Assembly: GCF_947501785.1 (NCBI RefSeq)
Contig: NZ_CANMXB010000001.1
Location: forward strand, 1,116,001 to 1,180,000
Direction: 5' to 3'
Source of the DNA: an uncultured Litoreibacter sp.
GTDB taxonomy: Bacteria > Pseudomonadota > Alphaproteobacteria > Rhodobacterales > Rhodobacteraceae
Length of the DNA: 64,000 bases
The notes beneath the pieces are model-generated. The model was given only the letters and a program-made list of their open reading frames with translations, made no database searches and was not told where the DNA came from. Each line of letters opens with the position of its first letter. The first letter of the stretch is position 1. Both the position numbers and the translations under genes were made by a program. Below, one piece after another: positions 45,441-54,332 of this stretch.

Positions 45441-46271
45441 ATGACGGGTGCAAGTCGCACGTGGCTGCAGGTGCAGCAGTTTTTCCAGAAAGTGGCGTTG
45501 GTCGCTGTTGTCGGCTTCTCAGTCGTAGTTTTGGGGGCCACCTTGGCCGCAGCGCTCGGGCTCGCGCCTTGGCTCAGCTTCACGGCCAGCTACGGCGAAA
45601 CGGTTGTACCCTATGCCGGCATGATCACGCAGCTGTTCCTTGCCGCCCTTGCTATTAGCCTTTGCTTCTACCTGCCCTCCAACCGCCGCATCCTGGAGCT
45701 GGAAAAGTCGCATCGCAACTTCCACATCTCGATGGAGGACATCGCCCGCGCCTACGCAATCGCGCACAAGGCCGACCGCGAAGAGCTGTTCTCGATGTCG
45801 TCCGAATTCGACGCGGTGCGCGAACGCATCATGTTCATGCGCGAGCACCCCGAGTTGGAGACGCTTGAGCCGTCTGTTCTGGAAGTCGCCGCGCAGATGG
45901 GCCGCGAGGCCCGCGAATTGGCCGAAATCTACTCCGACGAAAAGGTTGGTCGCGCCAAAACCTTCCTCAAGCAACGTCAGGAAGAGATCGAGCAATACCG
46001 CGAACGCCTGAACCTCGCGCAGCAAACCGTCAAGGACCTGAAACGCTGGTCGCAGCAGGTCCATGTCGAAGACAGCGTCGTGCAGGCGCAGATGAACCGC
46101 TTGGAGGCCGATCTGGCCGAAATCCTGCCGCTCCTGGGCTACGAGATGATGGCCGAAGGGGCGCCCGAGCCCGAGAATGTTGTCGCGCTGCAGCCTGCGC
46201 AGGCCAAAGTGCAGGACGGCCCCGTGCCGCTGCCAAAGCCGTTGCCGAAAAAGGACATGGCTGCTGAATAA
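45441..46271 (+). CDS. Membrane protein with long coiled coil, unknown function
   Basis: The 276-residue protein has two N-terminal membrane helices (ALVAVVGFSVVVLGATLAAAL near 18-38 and MITQLFLAALAISLCFYLP near 61-79), then about 140 residues of charged coiled-coil helix (SNRRILELEKSHRNFHISMEDIA; KTFLKQRQEEIEQYRERLNLAQQTVKDL), and a Pro-rich tail. Homologues are sometimes labelled DNA repair protein through linkage to radA, but no nuclease, ATPase or DNA-binding motif is visible. It lies between mlaF and radA, where an MCE protein might be expected; it does not look like one. Confidence 0.75.
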   Translation: MTGASRTWLQVQQFFQKVALVAVVGFSVVVLGATLAAALGLAPWLSFTASYGETVVPYAGMITQLFLAALAISLCFYLPSNRRILELEKSHRNFHISMEDIARAYAIAHKADREELFSMSSEFDAVRERIMFMREHPELETLEPSVLEVAAQMGREARELAEIYSDEKVGRAKTFLKQRQEEIEQYRERLNLAQQTVKDLKRWSQQVHVEDSVVQAQMNRLEADLAEILPLLGYEMMAEGAPEPENVVALQPAQAKVQDGPVPLPKPLPKKDMAAE

Positions 46272-46296
46272 GTAGTTGGTAACATTGTAAAGATTG

Positions 46297-46330
46297 AGGA
46301 ACGGCTTGCACAGAGGGGCAAGCCGTTCCT
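46297..46330 (+). terminator. Long perfect hairpin between the coiled-coil gene and pqiA-like gene
   Basis: AGGAACGGCTTGC / GCAAGCCGTTCCT form a perfect 13-base stem with an 8-base loop. It starts 25 bases after the coiled-coil gene stop and ends 11 bases before the ATG at 46342. No T-run follows, so it may be a factor-dependent terminator, a processing site, or a translational control on the next gene. Confidence 0.5.
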
Positions 46331-46341
46331 ATGTCTAACCC

Positions 46342-46803
46342 ATGTTTTTGAAACTCTTGAACCTGTCACTGCTGGTGGCTTTCCCCGTCGCGTGGATGGC
46401 GCCGTTGCTGAAAGCGGGGCTGTTGCCCTTCTTCAAACTGTCCGAAATCTCGGTGCTCTCCGGCCTGCAATCGCTTTGGGAAAAGGACATCATCCTCGCC
46501 GTGGCCGTGACCTTCTTCGCGCTGGTTGCGCCCTATCTGAAAACCGTCGGTTTGGCGTTGATCCACTTTAACCTGGCTTCCCCCAAACTGCTGCCGCCGA
46601 TCACGCTGATGGGCAAGCTGGCCATGGCCGACATCTTCCTGATCGCGCTCTACATCGTCATCGCCAAGGGCGTTGGGATCGGGCGGCTGGAAACCGGCTG
46701 GGGGCTCTACGCATTCACGGCATGTGTGCTGGTATCGCTCTATTGCTCCTTCATGACCAAACCCGCCACGGCCGGGGACGTGGCAAAGCCGCAGAAAACG
46801 TAG
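46342..46803 (+). CDS. Half-size PqiA-like membrane protein
   Basis: The 153-residue protein has four hydrophobic helices and the PqiA hallmark AGLLPFFKLSEISVLSGLQSLWE-like segment followed by VGLALIHFNLASP and GKLAMADIFLIALYIVI. Full PqiA has two such four-helix units and zinc-binding cysteines; this is a single unit without cysteines in pairs. PqiA proteins are membrane partners of MCE lipid-transport proteins, which fits the mlaE-mlaF genes nearby, but the MCE partner is absent in this window. Confidence 0.8.
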   Translation: MFLKLLNLSLLVAFPVAWMAPLLKAGLLPFFKLSEISVLSGLQSLWEKDIILAVAVTFFALVAPYLKTVGLALIHFNLASPKLLPPITLMGKLAMADIFLIALYIVIAKGVGIGRLETGWGLYAFTACVLVSLYCSFMTKPATAGDVAKPQKT

Positions 46804-46817
46804 CCCTGCTGGAATTG

Positions 46818-47144
46818 GTGCAATACCTGTTCGGTCCAATCTACCTTGGACTGCTGGCGGCGGTGATGGCGGCTCAGCTTGGGTGGCAGGGCTACCGCAT
46901 GGTCACCGCAATGCCCACGCTGCTGCGCTTCAACGCCTTCGCCTTGCTGGCCATCACGGCGCTGTCGCTGTTGCCCTACCCCGATTACCAAAGCTTCAAC
47001 CGAGGCTTCATCTGCGCAATCGCACTGCTGCCTTTCGCGGTGATTGCGATATTCACGGAACAGCGTTGGTTCAAATTGCTGGCAACGGGCCATGTGATCT
47101 TTGCCTGCACGTTGTTCTATGTGATGGTTCAAGCCGCGCGTTAA
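46818..47144 (+). CDS. Small membrane protein, unknown function
   Basis: The frame encodes about 108 residues with three or four hydrophobic segments (YLFGPIYLGLLAAVMAAQLGW, FALLAITALSLLPYP, GFICAIALLPFAVIAIF and LATGHVIFACTLFYVMV). The start is uncertain: GTG at 46818 or TTG at 46815 avoid the overlap with the PqiA-like gene, whereas the ATG at 46722 would read 80 bases of that gene in another frame. No function is visible. Confidence 0.55.
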   Translation: MQYLFGPIYLGLLAAVMAAQLGWQGYRMVTAMPTLLRFNAFALLAITALSLLPYPDYQSFNRGFICAIALLPFAVIAIFTEQRWFKLLATGHVIFACTLFYVMVQAAR

Positions 47145-47164
47145 CGAAGACTGAGGATGTTCAA

Positions 47165-47512
47165 ATGGTTCCCCTGCTGATCGGTATCATCATCGCCGCC
47201 GCCGTGTTTGCCGCATTTCTGTGGTCGCTTTATCGGGCGGTCATGACAACGGGCAGGTTGCGGGTGAATTACGCGGTTATGGCCATCTCTACCCTGCTGG
47301 TGGTGGCCGGTATCACGTGGAACCTCGCGGCTCTGACTTTTGCCGCCTCGGTCAGCTTGATCGTCTCTGCCGCCATTGGCGTCTGGGCGGATCAGAAATG
47401 GTCGAAACTCCTGCCACTGGTGCAAATGGTCCTCGGCGTGCTGTCGTTTTTCGCGGCCACGGACGTGCTGATCCAAGGCGGACTTAGCACCATGCTGCAG
47501 AACGGCTTGTAA
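47165..47512 (+). CDS. Small membrane protein, unknown function
   Basis: The ATG at 47165 gives 115 residues with three to four helices (LLIGIIIAAAVFAAFLWSLY, MAISTLLVVAGITWNLAAL and a long ASVSLIVSAAIGVWA), ending TDVLIQGGLSTMLQNGL. It follows the preceding small membrane gene by 20 bases and precedes radA by 30 bases, so these are co-transcribed. No family motif is recognised. Confidence 0.7.
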   Translation: MVPLLIGIIIAAAVFAAFLWSLYRAVMTTGRLRVNYAVMAISTLLVVAGITWNLAALTFAASVSLIVSAAIGVWADQKWSKLLPLVQMVLGVLSFFAATDVLIQGGLSTMLQNGL

Positions 47513-47542
47513 CTGCTGCCGCTCTCGGACACATAAGAGCGC

Positions 47543-48910
47543 ATGGCCAAACAACCGTCCTTAACCTGCACCGAATGCGCCGCGTCCCACACCAAATGGT
47601 CGGGACGCTGCGAGGCATGCGGCGCGTGGAACTCCATTGTCGAGGAAAAGCCGCTCTCAGCGGCGGGCCCGGGCAAAAAGTCCCTTGGCAGCACGCGCGG
47701 CAAGGCGATTGAGCTGACCGACCTGTCCACCAAGGACAACCCGCCCAAGCGCACCGTTTCCGGTGTGGGGGAACTTGACCGTGTGTTAGGCGGCGGGTTG
47801 GTCGATGCCTCCGCCATCCTTGTGGGCGGCGATCCTGGTATCGGCAAATCCACGCTTCTGCTGCAAGCCGCCGCCCGGTTCGGGCGTAACGGCATGAATG
47901 TCGTCTACGTCTCGGGCGAGGAAGCCGCGCAGCAAATTCGTATGCGTGCTCAACGGCTTGGGCTGGAAAGCTCACCTGTTAAGTTAGCTGCCGAAACCAA
48001 CCTGCGCGACGTGCTGACCACCTTGGACAAGGAAGAGCCGGACCTCGTCATAATCGACTCGATCCAGACCATGTGGGTCGACAACATCGAGTCGGCCCCA
48101 GGGTCTGTCAGCCAAGTCCGCGCCGCCTGCCACGAGCTGGTCACCTTCGCCAAGAAACGCGGCTGCTCGGTCATCATCGTGGGCCATGTCACCAAAGAAG
48201 GCGCAATCGCGGGCCCGCGCGTGGTCGAGCACATGGTCGACACCGTGCTTTATTTCGAAGGCGAGCGCGGCCACCAGTTCCGCATTCTCAGAGCCGTCAA
48301 AAACCGCTTCGGCCCCGCAGATGAGATTGGCGTCTTTGAAATGACAGGCCGTGGCCTGACGGAGGTCAAAAACCCCTCCGCCCTGTTCCTCAGTGACCGC
48401 GACAAGCCCGCCCCCGGCTCTATCGTCTTCTCCGGCATCGAGGGCACGCGCCCCATGTTGACCGAAATTCAGGCTCTGGTGTCCCCATCCCCGCACAGCC
48501 AAGCAAGACGCACAGTCGTGGGCCTTGATGGGCAGCGGTTGGCCACCATTCTGGCAGTCCTGGAAGCCCGCTGCGGCATCCCTTTTGCAGGCCTCGACGT
48601 CTATCTGAACGTCGCCGGGGGCATGCGCGTACACGAACCCGCCGCTGATCTGGCTGTTGCCTGTGCGCTACTTTCCGCCCGAGAAGACCACGCTTTGCCC
48701 GCTGATACCGTGGTTTTTGGTGAAATTAGCCTCTCTGGTGCGCTAAGACCTGTCACGCAGGCCGAAAACCGGTTGAAAGAGGCGTCAAAACTTGGTTTTG
48801 CCTCTGCGATAACGCCGGTTCAGAAGAAGCTACCGAAGGTAGACGGGATGACCCTGCGGATGACGGATGACTTGGTTTCCGTCGTGAATGACATATTTGG
48901 GGCCGATTGA
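47543..48910 (+). CDS. radA: DNA repair protein RadA
   Basis: RadA is a hexameric ATPase that extends heteroduplex DNA in recombinational repair. The 455-residue protein has the N-terminal zinc finger Cys9, Cys12, Cys23 and Cys26 (CTECAASHTKWSGRCEACG), Walker A GGDPGIGKST near 93, the RadA-specific KNRFGPADEIG near 253 and a C-terminal Lon-protease-like domain (VYLNVAGGMRVHEPAADLAVA near 355). It ends 54 bases before the CvpA gene. Confidence 0.96.
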   Translation: MAKQPSLTCTECAASHTKWSGRCEACGAWNSIVEEKPLSAAGPGKKSLGSTRGKAIELTDLSTKDNPPKRTVSGVGELDRVLGGGLVDASAILVGGDPGIGKSTLLLQAAARFGRNGMNVVYVSGEEAAQQIRMRAQRLGLESSPVKLAAETNLRDVLTTLDKEEPDLVIIDSIQTMWVDNIESAPGSVSQVRAACHELVTFAKKRGCSVIIVGHVTKEGAIAGPRVVEHMVDTVLYFEGERGHQFRILRAVKNRFGPADEIGVFEMTGRGLTEVKNPSALFLSDRDKPAPGSIVFSGIEGTRPMLTEIQALVSPSPHSQARRTVVGLDGQRLATILAVLEARCGIPFAGLDVYLNVAGGMRVHEPAADLAVACALLSAREDHALPADTVVFGEISLSGALRPVTQAENRLKEASKLGFASAITPVQKKLPKVDGMTLRMTDDLVSVVNDIFGAD

Positions 48911-48964
48911 GGCGATATACGATTCGCCGGTATTGGCGAGTTGGACAGGAAAGAGAGACGGGAC

Positions 48965-49561
48965 ATGGAAGGTTTTACAATCGTAGACGGGGTGGCGGCG
49001 CTGATTATCGTCATTTCGGCCATCCTCGCCTATTCGCGCGGCTTCGTGCGCGAATGCCTGTCCATTCTCGGCTGGGTGATCGCCGCCATTGTGGCCTTTA
49101 TGTTCGCCGCCCGTGGCGTGCCGCTGGTCAAAGAAATCCCCTACGTAAACACCTTCCTGGAGGGCTGCGAGCCCGCCACGATCTTCTCCTTCGCCGTGGT
49201 CTTCGCCATCGTGCTGGTGATCGTGTCGATCTTTACCCCGATCTTCTCTGGCGCGGTGCAACGCTCCGTTCTGGGCGGGTTAGATCAGGGTCTTGGCTTC
49301 CTCTTCGGCGTCGCACGCGGCGTGTTGTTGGTGGTTGTGGCGATCATCATCTACGACCGCGTGATTGCGGATGAGGCCATCCCGATGGTCGATGACAGCC
49401 GCACCGCCCGCGTGGTGGCCGAAATGTCCGGCCCCATCGACAGCGTTGTGCCATCAGACGCGCCTGACTGGGCCGGCAGCACCTATAACAACCTCACCTC
49501 GCATTGCGTCGCAGGCAACACGCCCGCAACCGGCGAGACGGCCCCCGCCTCCGACGGCTAA
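48965..49561 (+). CDS. CvpA family membrane protein (colicin V production protein)
   Basis: The 198-residue protein has four predicted helices (VAALIIVISAILAYSRGFVRE, LGWVIAAIVAFMFAA, FSFAVVFAIVLVIVSIF and GFLFGVARGVLLVVVAIIIYD) with the family core GFLFGVARG. CvpA is near purF in many bacteria, as in E. coli, and is required for colicin V secretion and envelope integrity. The ATG at 48965 follows GGAAAGAGAGACGGG. purF lies 1.5 kb further on, separated by two minus-strand genes. Confidence 0.9.
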   Translation: MEGFTIVDGVAALIIVISAILAYSRGFVRECLSILGWVIAAIVAFMFAARGVPLVKEIPYVNTFLEGCEPATIFSFAVVFAIVLVIVSIFTPIFSGAVQRSVLGGLDQGLGFLFGVARGVLLVVVAIIIYDRVIADEAIPMVDDSRTARVVAEMSGPIDSVVPSDAPDWAGSTYNNLTSHCVAGNTPATGETAPASDG

Positions 49562-50349
49562 GCGCGTATCGCGCTTGCCGGTGCTTCGGCAAGAAACGCG
49601 TCCTTTGCGGCGATGAGCGTCGGCTTCAAAGGTGCCAAGGCAGCCTCAATCTCGCCTATTTCAGCGGTCGGGCTTACCACCAGCTCAGCCGCTGCGAATA
49701 TCGCACCGCGTTGCGTCGGATAGTGCCGCGCCGCCAGATCGGCGCAGGGGTAGATGTCGCGCGTGTAGGCCCCCTCTTTCAGCATCACGCTTTCAAACAG
49801 CGACCGCACCACGCGTTTCATCAGCCAAACGCAGATCCGCTGCCGCTCCTGCTTGTCCGGCGCGTCCTGCATCATCTTCGGCCATTGCGCCAACCACGCA
49901 TCCGCACTTTTCAGATGACCGACAGCGGCGCGGTCCAGCACCGGCTCCGGCAGATCGGACACATAGTCTTTCCCCCAGACGGTATGGCCGCAGAACGCCA
50001 GGTTGAACCGCAGCCACGCGAAGCGCGGGTCTTCCAGCAACTCGGTCTCCGTTGCCATAGCGTTCTCGACCTCCAGATCAGGGGCCGCGATGATGTGAGG
50101 AGGGTCCAGTTCCATCACCTTGCGCCCAGTAACCACCACCAGATCAAGATCCGACACACCAATCACCGCCGTCGCCCGCACAGTCGAGCCGCGCAGCGCG
50201 ACGCTTAGCAGATCGGCCCCAAGTTCCTGATGATAGGCCGCGCAAATCTGGCTGACATAGCCGTCCCAAGGCGGCGTGGGCGGGGTGGCGATCCGGGGAA
50301 GCTGGCCGCTGGGACGCACCGCGTGAGCCTGACCAATAGCACGCAACAT
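49558..50349 (-). CDS. Nucleotidyltransferase-domain protein
   Basis: The 263-residue protein has the polymerase-beta-like motif ALRGSTVRATAVIGVSDLDLVVV near residue 48, with the GS and DLD carboxylates needed for nucleotidyl transfer. The rest is helical (DAWLAQWPKMMQDAPDKQER), similar to aminoglycoside- or toxin/antitoxin-like nucleotidyltransferases, but no single family was recognised. The start at 50349 follows an AGGAG ribosome site. It is convergent with cvpA and oriented against purF. Confidence 0.7.
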   Translation of the reverse strand: MLRAIGQAHAVRPSGQLPRIATPPTPPWDGYVSQICAAYHQELGADLLSVALRGSTVRATAVIGVSDLDLVVVTGRKVMELDPPHIIAAPDLEVENAMATETELLEDPRFAWLRFNLAFCGHTVWGKDYVSDLPEPVLDRAAVGHLKSADAWLAQWPKMMQDAPDKQERQRICVWLMKRVVRSLFESVMLKEGAYTRDIYPCADLAARHYPTQRGAIFAAAELVVSPTAEIGEIEAALAPLKPTLIAAKDAFLAEAPASAIRA

Positions 50350-50443
50350 TGCGGGATCTCCTGCTAGACATTCTGCCTCATGGCTACCACGCGCACCGAG
50401 GCGAGCCAAAACGCCGCCACCCCAAAAACCGGCAAAGCCCCGC

Positions 50444-50992
50444 CTAAATGCTGCGCCAATCGCCTGTTTGCAGCCCCTCAAGCGACCATTCGCCGATGGA
50501 ATGCCGGATCAGGCGCAAAGTGGGGTGCCCAACCGCCGCCGTCATCCGCCGCACCTGCCGGTTGCGGCCTTCGGTGATGGTGATCTTCAACCAGCTATCA
50601 GGCACCGTCTTGCGAAACCGCACCGGCGGAGTGCGCGGCCACAGCCAATCGGGCTCCTCCACCTGCTCCACCCGCGCGGGCGCGGTCTTGCCGTCCTTCA
50701 ACACAACGCCATTGCGCAGCGCCTGAACCGCGCGGATTTCGGGCTCCCCTTCAACCTGCACAAAATAGGTCTTCGCCATCTTGTTCTTCGGCTCCGCGAT
50801 CCGCGCCTGCAGCTTGCCATCATCGGTCAGCACCAGCAGCCCCTCGCTGTCGCGGTCCAGCCGCCCCGCCGCATAGACCCCCGGCACGACGATAAAGTCC
50901 GACAAGGTCTGCCGATCCGCGCCCTCATTCCCCTGATCGGTGAACTGGGACAGGCAGTTGAACGGCTTGTTGAACAGAATGACGCGCGACAT
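50444..50992 (-). CDS. 23S rRNA pseudouridine synthase, RluE-like
   Basis: The 182-residue protein belongs to the RsuA/RluB/E/F group: [19 protein letters not shown] near 41, with catalytic Asp46, [12 protein letters not shown] near 73 and the [17 protein letters not shown] motif near 145. It lacks an N-terminal S4 domain, as does RluE. It modifies a uridine in 23S rRNA; the exact site is inferred from the short form. The ATG at 50992 is chosen because the longer frame adds 48 unconserved residues. Confidence 0.9.
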   Translation of the reverse strand: MSRVILFNKPFNCLSQFTDQGNEGADRQTLSDFIVVPGVYAAGRLDRDSEGLLVLTDDGKLQARIAEPKNKMAKTYFVQVEGEPEIRAVQALRNGVVLKDGKTAPARVEQVEEPDWLWPRTPPVRFRKTVPDSWLKITITEGRNRQVRRMTAAVGHPTLRLIRHSIGEWSLEGLQTGDWRSI

Positions 50993-51114
50993 GGTCCTCA
51001 CCTGCCACATATGGGGGCGAAGGTGCAATTGTGACCCAACTCTGGGGTGACTTTCTGTGGTCCCTGCCCTATCTGTTGTCACAAAGCTGTCACGCGGATT
51101 CGGAGCTGCCATCC

Positions 51115-52623
51115 ATGTCGCAATCAGACGCCTCAACGGGCGACGTTACCAGTGCCAATGTAGACGACGAGAACTGGCTTGAAACGCCGTTCGATGACGA
51201 CAAACTCAAAGAAGAATGCGGGATATTCGGCGTGGTCGGCGTGGCCGACGCGGCAAATTTCGTGGCCCTCGGCCTGCACGCGCTGCAGCACCGCGGCCAA
51301 GAAGCGGGCGGCATCGTCTCCCATGACGCAGAAGCCGGATTCCAATCCGCCCGCCGCTTCGGGTATGTGCGCGACAACTTCACGTCCCACAAGGTGATGG
51401 AAACGCTGCCCGGCCCGCTCGCCATCGGGCATGTGCGCTACTCCACCGCCGGGTCAAAAGGGCAAACCGCGATCCGCGACGTGCAGCCCTTCTTTGGTGA
51501 ATTTTCCATGGGCGGCGCGGCAATCGCGCATAACGGCAACATCACCAACGCCGATGCGCTGCGCAAAGAGCTGGTCGAACGCGGCTCCATCTTCCAATCC
51601 TCCTCCGACAGCGAATGCATCATCCACCTGATGGCGCGCTCCATGGGCCGCAACATCCCCGACCGCATGGAAGAGGCGCTGCGCAAGGTCGAAGGCGCGT
51701 TCTCTGTGGTCGCCATGACCCGCACCAAGCTGATCGGCGTGCGCGACCCGCTGGGCGTGCGCCCGCTGGTCCTTGGCAAAATCGGCGACGGCTACGCGCT
51801 GTCGTCCGAAACCTGCGCGCTGGACATCATCGGCGCGGAATTCGTGCGCGAAATCGAACCCGGCGAGATGGTCGTCATCACCGACAAGGGCGTGCAGTCG
51901 CATTTCCCCTTCCGCCCGCAAAAGTCGCGCTTCTGCATTTTTGAGCATGTCTATTTCTCCCGCCCCGATTCAATCCTCGGCGGTCGCTCGGTCTATGAGA
52001 CCCGCGAAAACATCGGCCGGGAGCTGGCCAAGGAAAACCCGGTCGACGCGGACCTCGTCTGCCCGGTGCCGGATTCAGGCACCCCGGCGGCCATCGGCTA
52101 CTCGCTGCAATCGGGCATCCCCTACGCCATGGGCATCATCCGCAACCAATACATGGGCCGCACCTTCATCGAGCCGACGGAGCAGATCCGCAACATGGGC
52201 GTGCGCCTCAAGCTCAACGTCAACCGCGCGCTGATCAAGGGCAAGCGGGTCATTCTGGTGGACGACAGCGTTGTGCGCGGCACCACCTCGCGCAAGATCA
52301 AGGAAATGATCCTCGACGCGGGCGCGGCGGAGGTGCATTTCCGCATCGCGTCGCCCCCAACGGCATGGCCGTGTTTCTACGGCGTCGACACGCCGCAACG
52401 CGAAAAGCTTTTGGCCGCCACCATGTCCGAGGACGAGATGCGCGACCATCTCGGCGTGGACAGCCTGAAATTCATTTCGCTGGACGGTTTGTATCGCGCT
52501 GTGGGCCAAGCCAAACGCGACAATGACAGCCCGCAATATTGCGACGCCTGCTTCTCCGGCGAATACCCGGTGGCCCCATCCGACCAGATCACCAAAGGGT
52601 TCGAGCTGAAGGCGGCGGAATAA
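51115..52623 (+). CDS. purF: Amidophosphoribosyltransferase
   Basis: PurF makes phosphoribosylamine from PRPP and glutamine, the first step of purine synthesis. The 502-residue protein has the Ntn-hydrolase nucleophile Cys35 after a propeptide ([12 protein letters not shown]), a glutaminase domain to about residue 260, and a type I PRTase domain with [16 protein letters not shown] near 379. Cysteines near the end ([19 protein letters not shown]) may bind a Fe-S cluster as in B. subtilis-type enzymes. The ATG at 51115 starts MSQSDASTG; the longer frame is not used. Confidence 0.96.
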   Translation: MSQSDASTGDVTSANVDDENWLETPFDDDKLKEECGIFGVVGVADAANFVALGLHALQHRGQEAGGIVSHDAEAGFQSARRFGYVRDNFTSHKVMETLPGPLAIGHVRYSTAGSKGQTAIRDVQPFFGEFSMGGAAIAHNGNITNADALRKELVERGSIFQSSSDSECIIHLMARSMGRNIPDRMEEALRKVEGAFSVVAMTRTKLIGVRDPLGVRPLVLGKIGDGYALSSETCALDIIGAEFVREIEPGEMVVITDKGVQSHFPFRPQKSRFCIFEHVYFSRPDSILGGRSVYETRENIGRELAKENPVDADLVCPVPDSGTPAAIGYSLQSGIPYAMGIIRNQYMGRTFIEPTEQIRNMGVRLKLNVNRALIKGKRVILVDDSVVRGTTSRKIKEMILDAGAAEVHFRIASPPTAWPCFYGVDTPQREKLLAATMSEDEMRDHLGVDSLKFISLDGLYRAVGQAKRDNDSPQYCDACFSGEYPVAPSDQITKGFELKAAE

Positions 52624-52729
52624 CCAATCCCACCCCGCAGAAACGCACTGTTTCCATGCTTGCGCCTTGAGGCCGCGCCCCATTTCCGACACATTCAGCC
52701 ATCGGTGAAGTGTGGGGCCTTGTGAAGTT

Positions 52730-52807
52730 ATGCGTCTGTTCGGATTTACCCTGCCCTTGCTGGAGCTGATCTTCTTCGCCATCCTCATTGTTGCAACAAT
52801 GCTATAG
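52730..52807 (+). CDS. Possible 25-residue single-helix membrane protein
   Basis: The frame encodes MRLFGFTLPLLELIFFAILI followed by VATML, a short chain with one full hydrophobic helix and only one basic residue near the start. It lies 106 bases behind purF in the same direction. No strong ribosome site is seen (GGGGCC about 10 bases upstream), so it may be a real small protein or chance. Confidence 0.3.
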   Translation: MRLFGFTLPLLELIFFAILIVATML

Positions 52808-53121
52808 GCACCGAACGGTTGGGTTACGTCTCGCTAACCCGCGCACGCTATACCCCGCATCGCTAGCACAGACGGCAACAGTGATTGCAAACGGGGCGAT
52901 GGGGCGCAAATCAATGCGCATTGGCAACCGACCCTCGTATTTCGCAAATCACCGGTGATTTAACTGAAAGCGTGGGGCATATCCGCCCTGCGGACGGGCA
53001 ATCGCGTTTCCCTCGGCGGCGCCGCCTCTTTACCCAAGATGAGCAGCAGACCCAACAGGCCGGATGAAACACTCCGCGACCCGCATATGCGCGCATGCTC
53101 CATCACTGTTTCACAAATACC
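52808..53121. other. Intergenic stretch without recognised gene
   Basis: Between purF (with the possible small ORF) and bioY no convincing gene is seen. A short inverted repeat GGGTTA-CGTCTCGC-TAACCC lies near 52822. Open frames on both strands lack ribosome sites and coding character. The stretch is therefore best left as non-coding, with a bioY terminator at its right end. Confidence 0.6.
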
Positions 53122-53156
53122 TAAAAGAAAACGCCGCCCCAACCCGGGACGGCGCC
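53122..53156 (-). terminator. Rho-independent terminator after bioY
   Basis: Read on the minus strand, GCCGTCCC ... GGGGCGGC forms an 8-base stem with one G-U pair, followed by GTTTTCTTTTAG. It lies about 40 bases after the bioY stop. Confidence 0.8.
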
Positions 53157-53168
53157 AATCTATCGTAG

Positions 53169-53186
53169 GGCGGGGTTCACCCCGCC
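53169..53186. repeat. GC hairpin GGCGGGG-TTCA-CCCCGCC
   Basis: A perfect 7-base stem with a TTCA loop lies just after the bioY stop, immediately upstream of the terminator. It resembles short dispersed hairpin repeats found between genes in this bacterial order, but only one copy is seen here. Confidence 0.4.
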
Positions 53187-53194
53187 AAGCGGGC

Positions 53195-53773
53195 TTAGCC
53201 CTTGCGCAGCGCCTTCATGCCGCCGGCCACAACCATCACGGCCAGGACAGCCTTCACAGCGTCGCCCAGCAGGAACGGGCTGACCCAGTAGGTCCAGATG
53301 GTCGATGCGGAGGAGGCAACCCATTTGCCCTCAATCGCGAACATCTCAGCCAGCGCCATCGGCCAGGCCACGCCCGGAATGTAAAGCACAACGGAGGCCA
53401 GCAACGCGCCACCGATCATGGCAAAGACGTTCGTTGTCCGCTCTGCCACGAAGCCCGCGATGTAGGCCAAGGCGATAAAGCCGAACAGGAAGCCCGCAGT
53501 CGGGCCGACCAAGGCCGCGGCGCTGCCACCATTGGCAAAGACCGGCAGGCCTGCCGCGCCTTCCAGCAGGTAGGCCACAACGGTCAACGCGCCCAAGCGC
53601 GACCCGAACGACAATCCGACGATCAGAATGGCCAGCGTCTGCAGCGTCAGCGGCACAGGGATGAACGGCACCGAGAATTGCGCGGCAATGGCGATGAACA
53701 TCGAGCCCCCCACAACCATCAGCGTTTTCTTCAGAAGTGTGTCAGCGCCGGTGGCGGCTTGCATAAAAGTCAT
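53195..53773 (-). CDS. bioY: Biotin transporter BioY (ECF S component)
   Basis: The 192-residue protein has six hydrophobic helices and the S-component signatures QFSVPFIPVPLTLQTLAI near 27-44 and GPTAGFLFGFIALAYIAGFV near 83. BioY captures biotin and works with energy-coupling factor ATPases (BioM) and BioN, which are not in this window; some BioY proteins transport alone. The ATG at 53773 is chosen since the longer frame reads into a promoter region. It is divergent from the DUF1284 gene. Confidence 0.9.
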   Translation of the reverse strand: MTFMQAATGADTLLKKTLMVVGGSMFIAIAAQFSVPFIPVPLTLQTLAILIVGLSFGSRLGALTVVAYLLEGAAGLPVFANGGSAAALVGPTAGFLFGFIALAYIAGFVAERTTNVFAMIGGALLASVVLYIPGVAWPMALAEMFAIEGKWVASSASTIWTYWVSPFLLGDAVKAVLAVMVVAGGMKALRKG

Positions 53774-53858
53774 ATCTGTTCCCTCAACATGGTGTCCGGG
53801 GTCGTTTTCGGCAGCGCAGCATAAGATGTCAAGCGAACCGCCTTGAAATAGCGCTAAC

Positions 53859-54332
53859 ATGGTGCAAAACACCGCTATGGCCCCATCTTTTCGCTATCGC
53901 CCCCACCATTTTTTGTGCTCTCTCGGGTTCGAGGGGAAGGGGTACTCACCCGATTTCGCGGCCAATATGACGGCGATTGTCATGGGAAAACTGCGCGCCG
54001 AGGGCGGTGACCGGACGTTGATCGAAGTCGTCCCCGCCACTGATGATATCTGCGCCCCCTGCCCCAAACGCCGCGACCAGCTCTGCACGGCGCAGGCCAA
54101 GATTGACCGTCTCGACGCGGCCCATGCTGAGGCGTTGAACATTGCGGCGGGCGACGTGCTGACATGGGGCGAGGCGCAATCGCGCATCCGGGCCAATGTG
54201 CAACCCGGCGATCTGGCGGTGATCTGCGAGTCCTGCTCCTGGCTGGACTACGGCATGTGCGAGGCCGCGCTGCGCCGTCTTCACGATGCCCCCTTGCAAG
54301 ATGCGCCCACCAATGAGACACCGCGCCCATGA
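53859..54332 (+). CDS. DUF1284 domain-containing protein
   Basis: The 157-residue protein contains RYRPHHFLCSLGFEGKGYS at the start, then DDICAPCPKRRDQLCTAQ near 66 and VICESCSWLDYGMCE near 121. The many cysteines, in pairs resembling DUF1284, suggest a metal or Fe-S centre. The stop overlaps the SDR start by 4 bases (ATGA). The start could also be the ATG at 53877. The function is unknown. Confidence 0.8.
   Translation: MVQNTAMAPSFRYRPHHFLCSLGFEGKGYSPDFAANMTAIVMGKLRAEGGDRTLIEVVPATDDICAPCPKRRDQLCTAQAKIDRLDAAHAEALNIAAGDVLTWGEAQSRIRANVQPGDLAVICESCSWLDYGMCEAALRRLHDAPLQDAPTNETPRP

Noticed and set aside
52885-53142. Overlapping small frames on both strands between purF and bioY
   Set aside because: They lack ribosome sites, hydrophobic or domain features, and overlap each other; the region is treated as non-coding.
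53774-53858. Possible BioR operator before bioY
   Set aside because: No TTATNNATAA-like palindrome is found in the bioY/DUF1284 gap.
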